This document shows, one piece after another, positions 1 to 6,377 of a stretch of DNA of 8,901 nt. Numbering within the stretch: position 1 is the first letter of the stretch; the number at the start of each line of letters is the position of its first letter. The notes beneath the pieces are model-generated. The model had not been told where the DNA came from, made no database searches, and saw only the letters and a program-made list of their open reading frames with translations. The translations under genes and the position numbers were made by a program. Location of the stretch: positions 3,860-12,760 of the forward strand of contig DHWK01000114.1 of NCBI GenBank assembly GCA_002413145.1. Reading direction: 5' to 3'. The stretch is from a bacterium UBP12_UBA5184 (lineage in GTDB: Bacteria > Vulcanimicrobiota > Vulcanimicrobiia > Vulcanimicrobiales > Vulcanimicrobiaceae).

Positions 1-1422
1 GGCATGGCGGCCGACCTCTTCGAAACCTACGTCGTCACGACGATCGCCGCAATGCTGCTCGGGCACCTCGTGCTCCCGAACTATCCCGGCGCCACGACGT
101 TTCCGCTCGTGCTCGGCGCGGCATCGATCGTCGCCTCGATCATCGGAACGTTCTTCGTCCGCAAACGTTCGAGCGGAACGATCATGGGCGCGCTCTATCA
201 GGGGCTCATCGTCGCCGGCCTGCTCGCTGCGATCTTCTTCTGGTTCGCGACCGCGCAAGAATTCGGCTCGGGCGCGACGCTCAAGAACGGCGTGACGATC
301 AGCTCGTTTGGAATCTTCATCTGCGCGCTCGTCGGCCTAGCGGTCACCGGCGCGATCACCTACATCACCGAATACTACACCGGGACCCAGTTCCCATCGG
401 TGCGCAACATCGCGAAAGCCTCGGTCACCGGCCACGCCACCAACATCATCGCGGGTCTCGCCGTCTCGATGCAGGCGACCGCCCTCCCCGCGCTGACGAT
501 CGTCGTCGGAATCCTGGTTGCGTACTACTACGGCAACCTGTACGGCATCGGCATCGCCGTCATGTCGATGCTCTCGATGGCCGGCATCATCGTCGCGATC
601 GATTCGTTCGGCCCGATTACGGATAACGCCGGAGGGATCGCCGAGATGGCCGATATGCCGGAATCGGTGCGCGCCGTGACCGACCCACTCGACGCCGTTG
701 GGAATACGACGAAGGCCGTTACCAAAGGCTATGCGATCGGCTCGGCCGGCCTTGCGGCGGTCGTTCTCTTCGCCTCGTTCTTGCAAGAGCTCTCGGACAA
801 GTGCGCGGCGACCGCCGGCGCGGCGTGTGCGACGACGCCGATCGCGTTCAACCTCGGCGACCCGTACGTGCTCGCAGGCTTGTTCATCGGCGGCCTCTGC
901 CCATATCTCTTCGGTTCGCTCTCGATGGAATCGGTCGGTCGCGCCGGGGGCGCGGTCGTCGAGGAAGTGCGCCGTCAATTCCGCGAGATGCCCGGCATCA
1001 TGGCCGGAACGCAGAAACCCGATTACGGTACGACGGTCGATATCGTGACGCGCGCCGCACTGCGAGAGATGATCGTCCCGGCGCTGATTCCGATCGGCGT
1101 CCCGGTACTGATCGTGATCCTTTCGTTCTTCCTACCGAATAACGGCGGCGCGAAGATGATGGGCGGCGTCCTGGTCGGCTCGATCGTCACCGGGCTCTTC
1201 CTCGCGATCGCGATGACCAGCGGCGGCGGCGCGTGGGACAACGCGAAGAAGTTCATCGAGGACGGCAACTACGGCGGCAAAGGTTCGGCGGCGCACGCGG
1301 CCGCCGTTACCGGCGACACCGTCGGCGATCCGTATAAAGATACCGCCGGCCCGGCGATCAATCCGATGATCAAGGTCCTTAATATCGTTGCGTTGTTGTT
1401 GGTTGGGTACTTAGTCCACTAA
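1..1422 (+). CDS. hppA: Membrane H+-translocating pyrophosphatase, K+-independent type, C-terminal part
   Basis: Hydrolyses pyrophosphate in the cytoplasm and uses the energy to pump protons across the membrane. The frame is open to the first base of the window. The family is usually 650-800 residues, so about 200 or more N-terminal residues lie outside; the ATG at base 4 is internal, not the start. Counting from that ATG, the conserved motif DNAGGIAEM begins at residue 207, GNTTKAVT lies at 233-240, GGAWDNAKK is around 408-416, and GDTVGDPYKDT starts at 437. The Asp and Lys residues of these motifs bind Mg-pyrophosphate in the family. Lys237 and Thr240 occupy the positions that separate K+-independent enzymes (Lys, Thr) from K+-dependent ones (Ala, and Ala or Gly). 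About ten hydrophobic membrane segments are visible, the last one ending the protein. A short palindrome, CTTAG-TCCA-CTAAG, overlaps the stop codon but has no T-run. The family call is very secure and the K+-independent class is a strong inference. Confidence 0.97.
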   Translation, partial: GMAADLFETYVVTTIAAMLLGHLVLPNYPGATTFPLVLGAASIVASIIGTFFVRKRSSGTIMGALYQGLIVAGLLAAIFFWFATAQEFGSGATLKNGVTISSFGIFICALVGLAVTGAITYITEYYTGTQFPSVRNIAKASVTGHATNIIAGLAVSMQATALPALTIVVGILVAYYYGNLYGIGIAVMSMLSMAGIIVAIDSFGPITDNAGGIAEMADMPESVRAVTDPLDAVGNTTKAVTKGYAIGSAGLAAVVLFASFLQELSDKCAATAGAACATTPIAFNLGDPYVLAGLFIGGLCPYLFGSLSMESVGRAGGAVVEEVRRQFREMPGIMAGTQKPDYGTTVDIVTRAALREMIVPALIPIGVPVLIVILSFFLPNNGGAKMMGGVLVGSIVTGLFLAIAMTSGGGAWDNAKKFIEDGNYGGKGSAAHAAAVTGDTVGDPYKDTAGPAINPMIKVLNIVALLLVGYLVH

Positions 1423-1530
1423 GCCTCGGGAAAACATCGCTGGCTACCATCTAGTGGCGGCTCGGCTCGTGGCGCCAACGGCTGCGGACCTTGAAAATGA
1501 GGACAAAGACGTGCCCGCGCACGCGCATAA

Positions 1531-1782
1531 GCCACCGATGCCTTCCCAGCGATTCTGCTCCGCGCCGGTGTCCACCGCAGCTCATTCCATTCGCTCAGGC
1601 ACAGCCTCGACCGTGATGCTTGCCCTCGAAGCGCCGCCGAAAGTCGTCCAGGAGCGACTCGGGCCCTCGAGACGATCACTATCACGATGGGCCTCTACAG
1701 ACATGTGTCACTTTCAATGCAAGCTGAGGCGGCTGGACGCCGGGACGAGCTCTTACGTGCGCTGTCGGGTTGGCAGAAGTAG
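1531..1782 (+). pseudogene. Tyrosine recombinase (phage-type integrase) C-terminal remnant, frameshifted
   Basis: This looks like the last ~85 residues of a tyrosine site-specific recombinase, but they are spread over two reading frames. Frame 1 (from 1531) gives AGVHRSSFHSLRHS, matching the family's catalytic box II (typically FHDLRH). Frame 2 then gives STVMLALEAPPKVVQERLG (about 1608-1664). Frame 1 resumes at 1675 with ITITMGLYRHVSLSMQAEAA, which holds the nucleophilic Tyr, and ends at TAG 1780-1782. The simplest reading is a 2-nt loss near 1602-1606 and a 2-nt gain near 1671-1674. Frame 1 therefore stays open, but its middle is scrambled. The conserved His after 'RLG' is also changed to Pro. 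The N-terminal domain and box I are absent; in frame 3 at 1503-1529, TKTCPRTRI weakly resembles the 'KT..SRRT' stretch of integrases. It is almost certainly inactive, a relic of an integrated element next to the accessory genes downstream. Confidence 0.85.
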
Positions 1783-1829
1783 GCCGGGAGCGTCCGCCGT
1801 AAACAACTCCAATTACTCAATTGCCTCTG

Positions 1830-3608
1830 TTACTGCTCCCTCGAGAAGCTATCAAGGGTCACTAACAGAGCGCGCAAGTCCGGTGCTATCTCGTCCTCCC
1901 TAAAGGCCGACACAATCCGATGATCGGTCAAAGTGACGCCGTACTCAGTCTGCATGCGGCGCCGAAAAGCCGCCAAAACATCCTTTCCAGGCACGAGGCC
2001 GAGGCGAGATTCAATCGAATTCCAGCCGGACTCGAACCATTCAAGTGTCTGTTTGTTTATCGTAGTAAGGTTCTGGCCTGAGTGTTTTAGGTGCTGTGCG
2101 CGCGCAGCGAGATATTGACTTTGCACTTCGATCTTCATTGGCTTCGTGATCTCATCGAGTATTGGCTCGACGGATTCTGGTAGTTCCATATTGATCTGAG
2201 CGCGGACGTTGCGTTCTCTTATTACCGAACGTGTCGCCCTTGCTAGAGGGCCTGGTGTGAGCAGGTAGTTTTCAATTTCCTTTCGTGAATGTACTTGTAC
2301 GATAGAGACGTGCTCGCCTAACTCGGCCAATATCTTATCAACTTCTTCCTGGCATCTGTAGTCGCGATCAAAAGCTGCTGCTATCTTTATTGATTGTCCG
2401 ATAGTTTTTCGCAACCCCCAACCAAGAGCCTTAATTCTCTCCCAAGAGGAAAATCCACCGGCCTCTATAGGCGTCAAGGTTACGCCCGAAGCCAGCCCGT
2501 TAAGGCCAAGCTTTCTTGCGAAATCTGCCATAATCGTAAAATCTCGCTCGCCTTCGACAAAGAGCACCTTTCGGTTTCTCGCCAGTCTCGTAAGAGTCAG
2601 ATTCTGGTTGGAGCCGATCGCGTCCAGTATCTCCTGGACGCCCGCTACATTGCGAAGGCGTTGCGCCGAGCGTCTTTGCTTGTCAATCACGGCGATTTCG
2701 GCGGGATCAGCTTCGCCGATTATTTCCGCTGAATGCGTGGCTATCAACACATCCGATTCGCTTTCACGAAGAATCGATACAAGTTGTCGTTGCGCGTCAG
2801 GATGGAGATAGATGTCGGGCTCATCCACGATAAAGAGCGTCGCGTTCTGCGATCGAATTACGTGAGTGAGAAGTTGGCACCACACTTGAAAACCAAACCC
2901 CGACCAATAGAGTTCCCTTGTCATGCGATTCTCTAAGCAAAACATGAGAAGTTGGTTCGGCGCACTCGGTGCTCTTTCCGGAGGCTGAACTTCCATTCCA
3001 GGCCACGTATCAGCGATGAGCATTGCGAAGTGTTCAAAGTCATCGGGGAAGTGATGCCAATAGTTTCGGAAATTGCGTGAGGCCCGGTGCGTTGTCAAGT
3101 TTCGTTGTACCGTTTCAGCTTGGACCAATTCTTCTCGATGCTCGACCGGTCCCAGAACCGGCACAACCGCCAACGTGATCGGGAATTCAGTTCGAAACCC
3201 GGAGGCGGTCCGTACGAGTCGCTTTGCTGACTTTGGTAGGAGAAAACATCCACCGCCAATCGGGAAATATAGCTGAAGTTCGTTGCCATTTGACAAGCGA
3301 AAAGAGACTATTGCGTCCGTTTCTTCGTAATCAGTATGAACGTTCTCGGTTGAGATGGGAAGACTTTCATCGGGGATGACATAGCCGATAGTCTCTCGTC
3401 CTCCAAGGTCGGGAACTGGCTCGAGCGCGCGATTTCTTGTCCTGCGCAATGCTGTGTCCAGTGCCCGAAAGGCGCCGATTATAGTGGACTTGCCACAGTT
3501 GTTCGGACCAACAAGTATGTTCATGCCCTGAAGGCGCACTGAAAAATCGCTCAGCGCTTTGTAATTTCGAAAGCGAACATTCGTTATTGTAACGCGATCT
3601 TCTCGCAA
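1830..3608 (-). CDS. OLD-family ATP-dependent endonuclease (ABC-type ATPase + TOPRIM)
   Basis: A 592-residue cytoplasmic protein with an SMC/RecF-like ATPase fused to a TOPRIM nuclease, the layout of the OLD (overcoming lysogenization defect) family. Members cut DNA and many take part in phage defence. Visible motifs are: Walker A GPNNCGKST (34-42); a signature-like SGFGFQVW (236-243); Walker B LFIVDEP (258-264) with the following D-loop region; H-loop ATHS (290-293); TOPRIM Glu352 in LFVEGERD; the acidic pair Asp414 and Asp416 in FDRD; and KEIENYL (443-449), typical of OLD TOPRIM domains. All expected active-site residues look present. A tail of about 140 residues follows the TOPRIM core. 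The start is TTG at 3608, chosen because the frame is closed by TAA just upstream, the first beta strand (VTITNVRFRNYKAL) is retained, and GAGG lies 10 nt before it. No UvrD-like helicase is adjacent, so it is not a Gabija pair. It follows the HARE-like gene by 56 bp on the same strand, perhaps as an operon. The gene is AT-richer than its neighbours. Confidence 0.9.
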   Translation of the reverse strand: MREDRVTITNVRFRNYKALSDFSVRLQGMNILVGPNNCGKSTIIGAFRALDTALRRTRNRALEPVPDLGGRETIGYVIPDESLPISTENVHTDYEETDAIVSFRLSNGNELQLYFPIGGGCFLLPKSAKRLVRTASGFRTEFPITLAVVPVLGPVEHREELVQAETVQRNLTTHRASRNFRNYWHHFPDDFEHFAMLIADTWPGMEVQPPERAPSAPNQLLMFCLENRMTRELYWSGFGFQVWCQLLTHVIRSQNATLFIVDEPDIYLHPDAQRQLVSILRESESDVLIATHSAEIIGEADPAEIAVIDKQRRSAQRLRNVAGVQEILDAIGSNQNLTLTRLARNRKVLFVEGERDFTIMADFARKLGLNGLASGVTLTPIEAGGFSSWERIKALGWGLRKTIGQSIKIAAAFDRDYRCQEEVDKILAELGEHVSIVQVHSRKEIENYLLTPGPLARATRSVIRERNVRAQINMELPESVEPILDEITKPMKIEVQSQYLAARAQHLKHSGQNLTTINKQTLEWFESGWNSIESRLGLVPGKDVLAAFRRRMQTEYGVTLTDHRIVSAFREDEIAPDLRALLVTLDSFSREQ

Positions 3609-3618
3609 GATTGATTAA

Positions 3619-3622
3619 CCTC
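3619..3622 (-). promoter_or_regulatory. Ribosome binding site supporting the TTG start of the OLD-family gene
   Basis: On the minus strand GAGG is followed by 10 nt and then TTG at 3608. An ATG at 3630 lies upstream but is in a different frame and leads only to a short shadow frame. The OLD frame itself is closed by TAA between this site and the TTG. The next in-frame ATG (codon 29) would remove the first beta strand of the ATPase fold. Confidence 0.5.
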
Positions 3623-3664
3623 AACGGCATCGCGGTGGCGCGGTAAGACGCTGCGAGCCTGCCC

Positions 3665-4588
3665 TCAGGTCGTTGTCGATCGATTGTGAAAGTCGTAGAC
3701 GTAGTCGGCGAAGCCTTCCATGAGCCTCGCCAGCCCCTCGCGATTGCTAAAGAGACGATCCAACGACTCTTGAACCGCGGCGTTCTGACGGTCGTTCTTC
3801 TCGGCTAGTTCCGACTTGGCTTGTACGAGCGCTTCTTCTCCACGCGCTTCGATGTCTCCGGCGTTCTTAAACTGTTCCCGTGAGTTGTTGCGTGCCTGAT
3901 CGCGGAGGCTCTCTAGTTCCGTCAGCTTGTGCGCTGCCGTCACTACGAACACGACCTGATGCTCGTCGTCGATTCCCGCTCCCAAGATCTCGTTCATGAT
4001 TTTGATGACCTCCGCTAGCGGCCCGTACTTTTTCTGCCAGGCCTTTGCGGTCCCGATGTCCGGCCAGTCGTCCGGGGGTTCGTTGATGCGAAAGAGCCGA
4101 TCGACGCCTTGCACGATTTGCGGCTTGCGGCCGCGTCCGATCCAGCGCGCGATGTATTCGACAACCGAACCGCGGATGGTCTTCATCGTCGTCTCCGGCG
4201 GGACGAGATTTCTCTGGATTGCTTCTTCGAGGATTTGGTCGGCGGTGCGCGGATTGCCGTCTTCGAGGATCGCGATTGCCGCCGTGAGGACTTTGCCGTG
4301 CATTTCCGAGGATTCGAGCGACTCGGTCGGCGGGGACGTCGTCTTCTTCTTCGGCGGGCGCGGGATGTGGGGGAGCGTCTGCTGGCCGATCTTCTCGACT
4401 TCGCGCGTGAACACGTCGCCGTGCGCTTTGGCGAAAGCGGGGAAGCCGGCGGCGACGACGGGTCTCGAATCGTCGGTGAGCGCGCGCCATGGGATCGGTG
4501 TGGCGACGGACAGATCGAGCGCCGGGCGCAAGCTGTACGGCAGGACGCTATAGCGGTGGTAGGCGTTCGAACTATAGCCGAGGTGCAC
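3665..4588 (-). CDS. Unfamiliar protein with HARE-like winged helix and charged helical tail
   Basis: About 307 residues from a GTG start; no named family is recognised over the full length. Residues 1-75 are of unknown fold. A Pro/Lys/Ser/Thr-rich linker spans about 75-92 (PRPPKKKTTSPP). Residues 96-169, from HGKVLTAAIAILEDG through TMKTIRGSVVEYIARW to VDRLFRINE, resemble a HARE-HTH winged helix. Such domains occur in the RNA polymerase delta subunit and beside bacterial restriction or modification enzymes. Residues 215-295 are charged and probably helical or coiled coil (KLTELESLRDQ, ALVQAKSELAEKNDRQ). DNA binding is therefore an inference. The gene lies 56 bp upstream of the OLD-family gene on the same strand, so co-transcription is plausible, but its GC content is nearer that of the flanks. 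The start is uncertain: no Shine-Dalgarno sequence precedes the GTG, and the frame stays open and protein-like for 52 more codons, up to TAG at 4745-4747, without any ATG, GTG or TTG. The gene may be 5'-truncated or start at a rare codon. Confidence 0.7.
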   Translation of the reverse strand: MHLGYSSNAYHRYSVLPYSLRPALDLSVATPIPWRALTDDSRPVVAAGFPAFAKAHGDVFTREVEKIGQQTLPHIPRPPKKKTTSPPTESLESSEMHGKVLTAAIAILEDGNPRTADQILEEAIQRNLVPPETTMKTIRGSVVEYIARWIGRGRKPQIVQGVDRLFRINEPPDDWPDIGTAKAWQKKYGPLAEVIKIMNEILGAGIDDEHQVVFVVTAAHKLTELESLRDQARNNSREQFKNAGDIEARGEEALVQAKSELAEKNDRQNAAVQESLDRLFSNREGLARLMEGFADYVYDFHNRSTTT

Positions 4589-4797
4589 GCGCGCCGAGTC
4601 GCTCGCGTTCGTTTCGAGCGTAAAGAGTTCGGGGTCGGCAGCGACTGCTGATTGGCAGATGCGTTTGAGCGTGTCGGCTGCACCGGGGCTTACTTTCGAG
4701 GTGGGAGCGCTCTTCGCGGCCGCGGAGCGGCGCCGGCGAAAAGCCTAGCCGGCCGCTAGTCGCATCTTGCCACTCGCAGCGCGTGGCGTGATACAGT
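4589..4797. other. Divergent intergenic region between the HARE-like and Uma2 genes
   Basis: About 210 bp lie between two divergent genes, so promoters for both should lie here if the annotated starts are right. The left part may be coding, because the HARE-like frame is open up to 4744. CTAGC-CGGCC-GCTAG at 4745-4759 is a 5-bp stem with a 5-nt loop and no T-run, so it is not a convincing terminator. TTGCCA at 4767-4772 resembles a -35 box and TACAGT at 4792-4797 resembles a -10 box, but their 19-bp spacing is long. Nothing else was recognised. Confidence 0.35.
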
Positions 4798-5391
4798 ATG
4801 CGTGAGGTGCCGTTTTTGCAGACGATCCATTTCGCCGAACTCTCCCGACTCTCCCAAGAACTCGACGCCGAGAAACCGTACTTCGAACTCATCGAGGGGC
4901 TCGAGGTGCAAAAGGTGAGCCCGCAGACGCGGCATAGCCGGCTGCAGGGAAAGCTCTTTACCATTCTGGACGCCTGGGCGAACGAACGCGGCATCGCCGG
5001 GACGGAATGGCGATTTTGGCTGATCCCCACCGCCCAGCGGCGCACGTCGCTCGTGCCGGACGTGGCGTATGTATCGCGCCGGCGCTTTGCTGCCCTCGGG
5101 GAAGATCAAAGAGAGATGCCGCCGTTCGCCCCCGACATTGCGGTCGAAATCCGCTCGCCTGGAGAGCGGCGCCGCAACCTCCAACGGAAGGTCGAACTCT
5201 ATCTCGCGCACGGGTCGAACCTTGTGCTCGACGTCGATCCGAAGACACGGACGATCGTCGCGCACGACGGTGCCGCATCGCGAACGTTTACGGAACACGA
5301 GCGCTTCGAGCATCCCGCAGCTCCGGGCCTTAGCATCGACGTGCGCAAACTCTTCGCCTCCGTCGAGGAACCTCGGCGACCGGTCTCCTAG
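4798..5391 (+). CDS. Uma2-family putative endonuclease (DUF820, PD-(D/E)XK fold)
   Basis: A 197-residue soluble protein, a normal length for the Uma2 family. These are restriction-endonuclease-fold proteins that are abundant in cyanobacteria, Chloroflexota and related groups; their biological role is mostly unknown. The sequence shows YFELIEG (28-34), with the family's conserved Glu; SLVPDVAYVS (84-93), with catalytic-type Asp88; and DIAVEIRSPGERRRNLQRK (113-131), holding Glu117 and Lys131. LVLDVDPKTRTI (142-153) follows, matching the family's 'IVDP..R.V' strand. The predicted metal-binding set is intact, so the protein may be active. It is transcribed away from the HARE-like/OLD pair and ends 107 bp before the M48 gene. 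ATG 4798 has no Shine-Dalgarno sequence; GTG at 4807 (codon 4) is an alternative start that would suit a leaderless transcript. Family call secure; function inferred only from the fold. Confidence 0.9.
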   Translation: MREVPFLQTIHFAELSRLSQELDAEKPYFELIEGLEVQKVSPQTRHSRLQGKLFTILDAWANERGIAGTEWRFWLIPTAQRRTSLVPDVAYVSRRRFAALGEDQREMPPFAPDIAVEIRSPGERRRNLQRKVELYLAHGSNLVLDVDPKTRTIVAHDGAASRTFTEHERFEHPAAPGLSIDVRKLFASVEEPRRPVS

Positions 5392-5483
5392 CGGATCGCC
5401 TTGGGCTCGCTTGCTCGAAGCGAACGGCCCGGCGGTTTCGTTCTTCCTGTATAACCGGGTACAACGAAAGCAACACCGGCCAC

Positions 5484-5488
5484 AAGGA
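5484..5488 (+). promoter_or_regulatory. Shine-Dalgarno site of the M48 protease gene
   Basis: AAGGA lies 10 nt before the ATG at 5499. It supports that start, which is also the one that gives a clean signal peptide. TATAAC at 5450-5455 could be a -10 box, but no good -35 box is found at the usual distance. Confidence 0.5.
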
Positions 5489-5498
5489 AGCAACGTCC

Positions 5499-6368
5499 AT
5501 GCACCGTTTTGCCGCCGCCCTCCTCGGAGTCGCCCTGGCCGCCGGCGCGGCCGCGCCGGCTCGGGCTCAAACCACCGAAGCCGACATCGGACAGCAAGTC
5601 TATCAGCAACTCGCCCAAAAGGGCGAGATCATCGCACGGCCTAACGCGATGTACCGCACCCTCGATCCGATCGCCGCGCGCATCAAGCGCGTCGCCAACC
5701 CGCAATACAATTACCCATTCAACTTCATCCTCGTCCACGAGACGCAGCCCAACGCTTTCGCAGTCCCGGGCGGCAACGTCTACGTAACCGATTCGTTGAT
5801 GAAGTTCGTCAAGAACCAGGAAGAGTTATCGGGCGTCCTCTGCCACGAAACGTCGCACGATATCCATCACGATGTCGTGAACCTCGCCGGGAAGGACCAG
5901 ACCCAAGCCGCACTGATCGGCATCATCGGCGGACTCACCGGCCTCGACCGCAGCGGCCTCGGTCAAGCCGTCGAGCAATATGCCTACGCGGCCGATACGA
6001 CACGCTTCTCGCGTGCGGTCGAAACGTCCGCAGACCTCAAAGGTTCCGACACCTGTGCGGCGGCCGGCTTCAACCCGTGGGGCTTGATTTGGATGTTTCA
6101 AGCCTTCGAAGCAGCCGGCGGCAACCAAGGGATGGAAGCCATCTCGGATCACCCGCTCGATCAGCACCGCATCTCGGATCTCGAGACGCACTTCAGAGCG
6201 AATCCGAGGCTGTTCGCGCGCTATTCGTCCAGCATCGCGAGCGGGACGCCGCTCTCCCTCGCCGGAAGACCGTCGCTCGCACGGCCCGTTGCGAAGACGC
6301 GAACGACGACCCGCAAGAGCAGCCTCGCGAACTCCTCGATGTGGGACAAGTACAACCGCAAACCGTAA
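5499..6368 (+). CDS. Secreted M48-family zinc metalloprotease
   Basis: A 289-residue exported protease of the M48 type, related to BepA/LoiP-like envelope quality-control enzymes. A signal peptide is evident at 1-23: a positive start (MHR), an Ala/Leu-rich core, and an ARA cleavage site before Gln24. There is no lipobox Cys, so it should be periplasmic or released. The catalytic motif HETSH lies at 116-120, supplying two zinc-binding His residues and the catalytic Glu. The third ligand is Glu175 in ETSAD, with Asp179 at the usual spacing. NAFAVPGGNVYVTDSLM (85-101) is the conserved strand-helix before the active site. SDHPLDQHRI (216-225) matches the family's 'HP..D.RI' motif. The last ~45 residues are rich in Arg, Ser, Thr and Ala and look disordered. 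It converges on the M16 peptidase gene, with only 9 bp between the two stop codons. The substrate cannot be told from sequence. Confidence 0.93.
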   Translation: MHRFAAALLGVALAAGAAAPARAQTTEADIGQQVYQQLAQKGEIIARPNAMYRTLDPIAARIKRVANPQYNYPFNFILVHETQPNAFAVPGGNVYVTDSLMKFVKNQEELSGVLCHETSHDIHHDVVNLAGKDQTQAALIGIIGGLTGLDRSGLGQAVEQYAYAADTTRFSRAVETSADLKGSDTCAAAGFNPWGLIWMFQAFEAAGGNQGMEAISDHPLDQHRISDLETHFRANPRLFARYSSSIASGTPLSLAGRPSLARPVAKTRTTTRKSSLANSSMWDKYNRKP

Positions 6369-6377
6369 CGCGCCGGC

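Larger units (their letters stand above)
1783..3640. other. AT-richer islet (probable horizontally acquired segment)
   Basis: Sample 60-base blocks counted by eye inside this stretch (2041-2100 and 2881-2940) are about 45 % GC. Blocks in the flanking genes run from 60 % to more than 65 %. The shift begins just after the recombinase remnant and ends just before the stop codon of the HARE-like gene, so it coincides with the OLD-family gene. No flanking direct repeat, inverted terminal repeat or tRNA was found by eye, so the exact borders are not defined. Foreign origin is an inference from composition and from the neighbouring integrase relic. Confidence 0.6.

Noticed and set aside
337..978. 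213-codon minus-strand open frame inside hppA
   Set aside because: It is antisense to strongly conserved pyrophosphatase motifs, and its Arg/Asp/Gly-rich low-complexity composition is typical of an antisense shadow in GC-rich DNA.
1410..1423. Palindrome CTTAG-TCCA-CTAAG at the end of hppA as a terminator
   Set aside because: The stem is only 5 bp, AT-rich and lacks a T-run; it is too weak to call a rho-independent terminator.
1454..1903. 149-codon plus-strand open frame overlapping the integrase relic and the end of the OLD-family gene
   Set aside because: Only its middle (about 1608-1664) resembles a protein, and that part is the frame-2 piece of the recombinase remnant. The rest is out-of-frame sequence that runs antisense into the OLD-family gene.
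1783..3664. Attachment-site direct repeats bordering the AT-rich islet
   Set aside because: The stretches on either side of the OLD-family gene (1783-1829 and 3609-3664) were compared by eye and share no convincing repeat; a computed search of a wider area would be needed.
5407..5423. Hairpin TCGCTT-GCTCG-AAGCGA after the Uma2 gene as a terminator
   Set aside because: The 6-bp stem is followed by GC-rich sequence rather than a T-run, so termination is not supported.
4756..5493. 245-codon minus-strand open frame antisense to the Uma2 gene
   Set aside because: The plus strand carries the full set of Uma2 motifs, while this frame is Arg-rich, has no recognisable domain and spans the intergenic gap as well.
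6141..6180. Repeated 10-mer ATCTCGGATC
   Set aside because: Both copies lie in the M48 coding sequence and are explained by the encoded ISD residues; two copies 30 bp apart are not evidence of a repeat array.
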